Translations under genes and position numbers: made by a program
The notes under the pieces: model-generated
Databases searched by the model: none
What the model saw: the letters and a program-made list of their open reading frames with translations, nothing else
Told to the model about the DNA's origin: nothing
Origin: CAZGLK01 sp964526375
Lineage (GTDB): Bacteria > Patescibacteriota > Minisyncoccia > JACQLN01
Assembly: GCA_964526375.1 (NCBI GenBank)
Contig: CAZGLK010000017.1
Coordinates: forward strand, 1-15,709
Direction of reading: 5' to 3'
Length of the DNA: 15,709 nucleotides
In this document: positions 11,834-15,709 of the stretch, piece by piece
How positions within the stretch are numbered: the stretch's first letter is position 1
Layout of the letters: every line of letters begins with the position of its first letter

Positions 11834-11976
11834 CCCCGTAAGACAACTTTGGCTAGTTAAACCCAGTTGCGGCAATTTGCGACAAAATACGATTCGCGGA
11901 GCATAACTCAATTCCTGTTTCGGAAGACGGTCTTGGGTTTAACGGAAAGCAACTGCCAAAGTTGCTCTACGGGGTC
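11829..11976. repeat. Long imperfect inverted repeat downstream of the peroxiredoxin gene
   Basis: GTCAACCCCGTA at one end and TACGGGGTC at the other, plus paired AACTTTGG/CCAAAGTT and GTTAAACCCA/TGGGTTTAAC blocks, give arms of 35-40 bp around a core of about 75 bp. It fills the spacer between the peroxiredoxin stop and the next gene's promoter. It is MITE-like or a large terminator/RNA stem; no protein is encoded. Confidence 0.65.
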
Positions 11977-11979
11977 AAA

Positions 11980-12537
11980 TTATTTTCTAACAAACTTGGA
12001 CTTCGCCGCCGCGCGAATGGACGGCTTGGCGTAATTGCGGCGATGGGGGCCAAGGTCCCTGCCTAAAGCCAGTTTCTTGCGGGCCATATTTTCCAACTCC
12101 TTAACCTTGCCCAAAACCTCGACGGCGTGTCCGCTGGCCGAAACATCCTCCCAAATGTGCTTTACTTTACCATCGCGGCCCGCCAAAATGGTGGTGCGCT
12201 TAAAAATGCCGCCATCTTTGAGCAAGCCCAGCTTGCGGCCGTAAGCGCCGTCGGCGTCAGAGAGCAATGGCAAACGGATATTGTTCTTATGGCAAAATCT
12301 CTGATGCGAATCCAAGCTATCGCGGCTCACGCCCACCACCCAAGTGTTGAGTTTTCTAAATTCTTTGTTAAGCTGGCTAAACTCAATCCCCTCCAAGGTA
12401 CAGCCGGGCGTATCGTCTTTGGGATAAAAATACAAAACCAAGTTACCCTGGCCGGCCAACCGGGACAAATCTATTTCCTGACCATCATAAGTCTGGCCGA
12501 TAAAATTTGGTAATTTTTGATTTACTTTAATGTTCAT
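11980..12537 (-). CDS. bcp: Thioredoxin-dependent thiol peroxidase, Bcp/PrxQ type
   Basis: A 185-residue peroxiredoxin. The active site is YFYPKDDTPGCTLEGIEFSQ, with peroxidatic Cys46 in the TPGCT motif. The nearby second Cys of E. coli Bcp (five residues on) is absent. Cys82 in SHQRFCHKNN sits where the alpha-3 resolving Cys is found in other PrxQ enzymes, so this looks like an atypical 2-Cys enzyme of that kind. The core ends near residue 153; the tail of about 30 residues is strongly basic (KKLALGRDLGPHRRNYAKPS and on), longer than usual, and may bind nucleic acid. It reduces peroxides with thioredoxin in the cytosol. It follows the superoxide dismutase gene, separated by palindromic element B. 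Confidence 0.9.
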   Translation of the reverse strand: MNIKVNQKLPNFIGQTYDGQEIDLSRLAGQGNLVLYFYPKDDTPGCTLEGIEFSQLNKEFRKLNTWVVGVSRDSLDSHQRFCHKNNIRLPLLSDADGAYGRKLGLLKDGGIFKRTTILAGRDGKVKHIWEDVSASGHAVEVLGKVKELENMARKKLALGRDLGPHRRNYAKPSIRAAAKSKFVRK

Positions 12538-12543
12538 GCCTAA

Positions 12544-12655
12544 GATAAAATAATCCGAAAAATTCTAATGTATCCTAATACTACAAATGAATCATGAATG
12601 GGGAATTATGAATTAGGAGCATTAGGATAAATTTGTAGCTTGGGATTATTTTATC
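12544..12655. repeat. Palindromic intergenic element, copy B
   Basis: A 112-bp element with ends GATAAAATAATCC and GGATTATTTTATC and pairing arms. It begins 6 bp from the peroxiredoxin ATG, and its other end encodes the last residues (I-K) and TAA stop of the SOD gene. Same family as copies A and C. Confidence 0.85.
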
Positions 12656-13236
12656 CTGCTATAGTACTCATCCACCTTCTGCCAGTTGATATTTTTGAAA
12701 AACGCCTCAAGATAGGCTTTTCTGTCCGAGCCGTGATCTATAAAATAGGCGTGCTCGTACACATCCACATTCAACACCACGGCGCAGTTCCAGACTCCCC
12801 CTTGATTTTGGGCGTCGGCGGTGTAGATGTGCAATTTCATGTCCGAAAAATCATGGCACAATATGGCCCAGCCGCGGGCAACCATGGCGCAAGCCACAAA
12901 CATGGTCTTAAAATTTTCAAAACTGCTCCACTCTTTTTCTATAGCCGCCAAAATTTTTGTGCCGGCCGGGTCGCCGTTGCCGCCCAAAATGCCAAAGAAA
13001 AACTGATGCAGAATCATGCCGTTGGCGGCAAAAGTTTCACCCTCTTTTAGCCCGCGCAGATAAGAGTAAGTCTGATTGCCGGCGGTTAATTCCTCAGGCG
13101 TGATCTTAGACAGCTTCTCCTCTACCTCATTGCGCTTATTGACATAGCCGGCGTATAACTTTTTTTCGTGGATCTCGTTGGTTTTAGCCGAGATACCGTT
13201 TAATTCACCTAAATTGAAGGGTTGGGGTTGATGCAT
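12646..13236 (-). CDS. sodB: Superoxide dismutase, Fe/Mn family
   Basis: I chose ATG 13236 (MHQPQPFNLGELNG, the family's usual N-terminus); the longer version starts at TTG 13257 inside a repeat. The 196-residue product has all four metal ligands in order: His23 (EIHEKKLYAGYV), His77 (NGMILHQFFFGIL), Asp158 and His162 (NVDVYEHAYFIDHGS). Gateway Tyr31 is present. Second-shell residues differ from the best-known enzymes: Y replaces W in DVWEHAY, and the Trp after HxFF is missing. The metal (Fe or Mn) cannot be told from the sequence. It converts superoxide to peroxide, which the neighbouring peroxiredoxin could then remove. The last codons and stop are supplied by element B. Confidence 0.92.
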   Translation of the reverse strand: MHQPQPFNLGELNGISAKTNEIHEKKLYAGYVNKRNEVEEKLSKITPEELTAGNQTYSYLRGLKEGETFAANGMILHQFFFGILGGNGDPAGTKILAAIEKEWSSFENFKTMFVACAMVARGWAILCHDFSDMKLHIYTADAQNQGGVWNCAVVLNVDVYEHAYFIDHGSDRKAYLEAFFKNINWQKVDEYYSRIK

Positions 13237-13241
13237 AAAGT

Positions 13242-13348
13242 GATAACATAATCCCAAAAATCCGAATGTATCCTAATGCTCCGAATACAGCTAGGAATCA
13301 AAAATTTTGGAGCATTCGGATAAATTAGTAGTTTAGGATTATTTTATC
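13242..13348. repeat. Palindromic intergenic element, copy C
   Basis: A 107-bp element, ends GATAACATAATCC and GGATTATTTTATC, in the same orientation as copy B and inverted relative to copy A. It starts 5 bp from the SOD ATG and encodes the I-K and TAA end of the cysteine desulfurase. Confidence 0.85.
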
Positions 13349-14523
13349 AATGTTCTGCGACCTTTAAGTTTTTTTATAGTGTCTATAAATATGGCAATAA
13401 ATCTTTCAACCTCTTCCTCCATCGTCTGCCGCCCCAAAGTAATCCTGACCGTTCCCCAGGCCTCTTCGTCGCTTCGCCCTAGGGCCTTGATAACATGAGG
13501 CGGCGTGGGATTGTGAGCATCGCAAGCCGAGCGGGTGGAAACAGCAAAACCGGCCAAGTCCAAGGCCAAAACCAATTCCTCACCGCTTAAACCAGGAACA
13601 GAGAAACTGATGTTATTCGGCAGTCTTTCTTTGAGATGACCATTTAGCAAAACTTCGGGCAGAGCGCCTTGCACCTCTTTTATTATTCTATCACGCCAGC
13701 GCGTCAAACGCGACTCTTCATCTTGCTGATTATCCTTGAGTGCGTTTACGGCCTCCGCGAAACCCACAATTCCAGCCAGATCCTGCGTGCCCGGCCGCAA
13801 ACCGCCTTCCTGTGAACCGCCGTGCATAACGGGCTGAATGTTAACACCGCGGCGAACATATAAGGCCGCCGCGCCTTTGGGCCCATAAATTTTGCCAGCG
13901 CTAAAAGACACCAAATCCAAACCAAGCTGACTGGCGTTAATCTTTAAGTGCGGCGCGGCTTGAGCCGCATCAGAAAAAAAATACGGTAGCCCATTTCTCC
14001 CTTTTCCTCCCCTTTCCTCCCTTATTACACCACCGATCTCCCTAATCGGACTTACAGTGCCAATCTCGTTACTGGCAAAAATAACCGACACCAAAATAGT
14101 GTCCGGCCGAATGGCCGATCTGACCTGCTCCGCCGAGACTCGCCCATATTCATCTGGCGGCAAATAAGTTACCTCAAAGCCTTCCCGCTCCAATTGCTCA
14201 AAAACATTCAAAACCGAAACATGTTCTACGGCTGTGGTTATTAAATGCTTACCCGCCTGATGATTGACCCGCGCGACCCCTAGAATGGCCAGGTTGTTGG
14301 ATTCAGTAGTGCTGGAAGTAAAATAGATCTCGTGGCTTTTGACGCCAAAAAAGCCGGCGACTGCTTGACGAGACTCCTCCAGAACTTTTTTGGCCGCGCG
14401 GCCTTCGTGATACAATCCCGAGGGATTGGCCTGCGAACCAGCCAGATATTCATCCATAGCCGATTTGACCTTTGGATCCAACGGCGTCGCCGCGGCATAA
14501 TCTAGATAGATTCGCTTAGTCAT
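13339..14523 (-). CDS. iscS: Cysteine desulfurase, NifS/IscS family
   Basis: A 394-residue PLP enzyme of fold type I. Visible residues: YLDYAAATPLDP (6-17), HEGRAAKK (39-46), TSSTTESNNLAI (69-80), EHVSVLN with His101, ASNEIGTVSPI with Asn152 (150-160), FFSDAAQAAPH with Asp185 and Gln188, SFSAGKIYGPKG with PLP Lys211, GGLRPGTQ, and STRSACDAHNPTPPHVIKALG with catalytic Cys334. It removes sulfur from cysteine for Fe-S cluster or tRNA thiolation pathways. No IscU, SufU or MnmA gene is in the window, so the partner is unknown. A G/R/K-rich loop near 168-178 is encoded by a pyrimidine tract of TCCTCCC type. The stop lies inside element C. It is the gene upstream of SOD. Confidence 0.93.
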   Translation of the reverse strand: MTKRIYLDYAAATPLDPKVKSAMDEYLAGSQANPSGLYHEGRAAKKVLEESRQAVAGFFGVKSHEIYFTSSTTESNNLAILGVARVNHQAGKHLITTAVEHVSVLNVFEQLEREGFEVTYLPPDEYGRVSAEQVRSAIRPDTILVSVIFASNEIGTVSPIREIGGVIREERGGKGRNGLPYFFSDAAQAAPHLKINASQLGLDLVSFSAGKIYGPKGAAALYVRRGVNIQPVMHGGSQEGGLRPGTQDLAGIVGFAEAVNALKDNQQDEESRLTRWRDRIIKEVQGALPEVLLNGHLKERLPNNISFSVPGLSGEELVLALDLAGFAVSTRSACDAHNPTPPHVIKALGRSDEEAWGTVRITLGRQTMEEEVERFIAIFIDTIKKLKGRRTLIK

Positions 14524-14567
14524 TCACAATGACAATAAATTACTATTAATTACCAATAATTACCCAA

Positions 14568-15017
14568 TTACTTAGAAATTCCATACAAAAATATACCTAT
14601 CGCCACCGCCACATTCAACGACTCTTTCTGCCCGCGCATGGGAATGTGCCAAACCGAATCTGCTATGTTTAGAATTGACCGCGAGACGCCCAGTCGTTCG
14701 TGGCCGACTATAACCGCGAGAGGATATTTGGGTTTGAATAACCGATAGTCGCGGCTTTTAGCCGTTTGCTCCAAGGCCACCACATTCACTCCTTGTAATT
14801 TTAACTCTTGGATGAGTCTCCCGGTTTGAGTTTTTCTTTCCCAGTCCACAAATTTTTCCGCGCCCAAAGCTGTTTTGGCTACCTTGGGATCATTGGGCGT
14901 TGGGGTATAACCGCACAGATACACTTTAGAAACCCCAGCCGCATCAGCGGTTCTAAAAATAGAGCCCACATTGTAAGCACTGCGGATGTTGTAAAGTATC
15001 AGATAAATTTTTTTCAT
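14568..15017 (-). CDS. SpoU/TrmH-family RNA 2'-O-methyltransferase
   Basis: A minimal 149-residue SPOUT protein without an added RNA-binding domain. Motif 1 is NIRSAYNVGSIFRTADA (10-26) with Asn16 and Arg22. Motif 2 is AVIVGHERLGVSRSI (101-115) with Glu107. Motif 3 is IPMRGQKESLNVAVAIGIF (125-143) with Ser133-Leu-Asn135. These form the trefoil-knot SAM site, and the family transfers a methyl group from SAM to a ribose 2'-OH in tRNA or rRNA. The length is close to TrmL, but the target cannot be assigned. The SD AGAAAGA precedes the ATG. The cysteine desulfurase gene is 45 bp downstream, in a spacer of AATTAC-type repeats. Confidence 0.9.
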   Translation of the reverse strand: MKKIYLILYNIRSAYNVGSIFRTADAAGVSKVYLCGYTPTPNDPKVAKTALGAEKFVDWERKTQTGRLIQELKLQGVNVVALEQTAKSRDYRLFKPKYPLAVIVGHERLGVSRSILNIADSVWHIPMRGQKESLNVAVAIGIFLYGISK

Positions 15018-15045
15018 AAAATCTTTCTATGGTAACAGAAATCGA

Positions 15046-15072
15046 AACCCCGCACAAACTTTGTGCGGGGTT
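15046..15072 (-). terminator. Hairpin terminator of the 146-aa gene
   Basis: AACCCCGCACAAA pairs with TTTGTGCGGGGTT (13 bp arms around a single base, so the real loop is larger). On the minus strand it is followed by a weak T-rich run (TTTCGATTTCTG). It lies between the 146-aa gene and the methyltransferase gene. Confidence 0.7.
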
Positions 15073-15114
15073 AAAAAGGACTAAGTTCCAAAACCCAAGA
15101 CTCCAAGTTTTAAG

Positions 15115-15555
15115 CTATTTGCGACAGGCAAGGAACCGATAGTCCTCGTCCCACTCGTCCTCAAGCCAAAAGAGAAGCAGGTAGCGCCGGCCAGAGTCGC
15201 CCCAGAGAACGGGAACACCGCAATCGCCATCGCAGTTCTGCCAGACGGAACCGAGAGCGACGACGGGAAACCCCCTCTGCTTATCGGGATACTTAGCGCC
15301 GAAAGCAAGAAGTCCGGCCAACATGGCAGGGCGGAGTCTGTCTTTATCCAACTCCTTCAGGGTGTCGTCGAACTCCATGACACGATTAAAATGAACAAGC
15401 TCAAGGTTCATTCCGTGTCGACCATTGCCGCTAACAGGAAAATTCTCTGCCGTAATATCGTCATTGGCCCAGTCATACTTGCCGGCCGCAACCATCTCCG
15501 CAAGGGAGAAATCGTAGTTGATGGTGACTGGAAATACATCTTCTTTCCTAGCCAT
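15115..15555 (-). CDS. Unknown protein, 146 aa
   Basis: I cannot name a function. The sequence begins MARKEDVFPVTINYDFSLAE, followed by MVAAGKYDWANDDITAENFP, an ELVHFNRVMEFDDTLKELDK segment, a helical RLRPAMLAGLLAFGAKYPDKQ, then GFPVVALGSVWQNCDGDCGVPVLW and YLLLFWLEDEWDEDYRFLAC. The layout (a start resembling a folded beta domain, then an acidic aromatic end) resembles small unknown proteins I associate with Parcubacteria, but that is memory, not a search. A strong SD, AAAGGAGG, sits six bases before the ATG, and a terminator follows. It is probably a single-gene unit and cytosolic. Confidence 0.75.
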   Translation of the reverse strand: MARKEDVFPVTINYDFSLAEMVAAGKYDWANDDITAENFPVSGNGRHGMNLELVHFNRVMEFDDTLKELDKDRLRPAMLAGLLAFGAKYPDKQRGFPVVALGSVWQNCDGDCGVPVLWGDSGRRYLLLFWLEDEWDEDYRFLACRK

Positions 15556-15709
15556 TACTGGCCTCCTTTCTTGATTTCGGCTCGCCTCTCATCCCGAACT
15601 TTCGGGACCCCGGACTTGCCTGTTAAAAAGAACTCAATTTTATTAGGACTTACGCGTTTAATCCTTTCCCCTCCTAGAATAGGAGGGGTGGGGGTGGTAG
15701 ACGCGCAAA
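15556..15709. other. Spacer upstream of the 146-aa gene with two hairpins
   Basis: No gene is seen. It holds a 6-bp hairpin (TCCCGA 15592-15597 with TCGGGA 15602-15607) in the leader of the 146-aa gene, and a perfect 9-bp hairpin CCCCTCCTA / TAGGAGGGG (15668-15688) followed by a G-rich stretch. The latter looks like a dispersed palindromic unit and is flanked by ACGCG words. Confidence 0.55.

Overview
The window looks like a piece of a small-genome bacterium of the Candidate Phyla Radiation (Patescibacteria, Parcubacteria-like). This is inferred from the compact gene content, the orphan four-helix-bundle (23S-IVP-like) gene, a short SecE, an intein in gyrB, and many short tandem and palindromic repeats in the spacers. 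It is not proven by a marker phylogeny. Every gene I can support is on the minus strand, so transcription runs from high to low coordinates.

Right end to left. Positions 15555-11980 hold a conserved-looking unknown protein, a SpoU/TrmH-family RNA 2'-O-methyltransferase, a NifS/IscS cysteine desulfurase, an Fe/Mn superoxide dismutase and a Bcp/PrxQ peroxiredoxin. The last three form a sulfur/redox cluster. Positions 11796-11268 hold a small CxxC protein that appears to be read from a leaderless mRNA, followed by a coiled-coil protein. Positions 11107-9796 hold two unknown genes with a clear promoter, strong Shine-Dalgarno (SD) sites and a terminator. Positions 9481-7881 hold a lipoprotein with a proline linker (own promoter, own terminator) and a four-helix membrane protein. 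Positions 7850-7780 carry a broken tRNA-Glu-like sequence. Positions 7723-6587 encode a one-chain, mitochondrial-type phenylalanyl-tRNA synthetase. Positions 6460-3086 encode DNA gyrase B, split by a 434-residue intein with an HNH nuclease. A 516-bp spacer follows, with a promoter, a branched RNA-like element with a poly-T end, and several palindromes; it leads to an unknown 112-aa gene. The left end is secE - nusG - four-helix-bundle gene - rplK - dcd (partial). This is the universal secE-nusG-rplK order, interrupted by the four-helix-bundle gene, with dcd where rplA usually follows.

The most unusual content is in the spacers. (1) A dispersed palindromic element of about 107-125 bp occurs three times. 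It fills the gaps between genes, starts 5-6 bp from a start codon, and its other end supplies the stop codon of the preceding gene. (2) A second palindromic repeat, built around GCGATCGC, occurs twice in opposite orientation. (3) Arrays of CTAG-containing octamers flank the four-helix-bundle gene; heptamer arrays occur at the rplK stop, in the secE leader and inside gyrB. (4) A promoter-driven branched RNA candidate lies between gyrB and the 112-aa gene.
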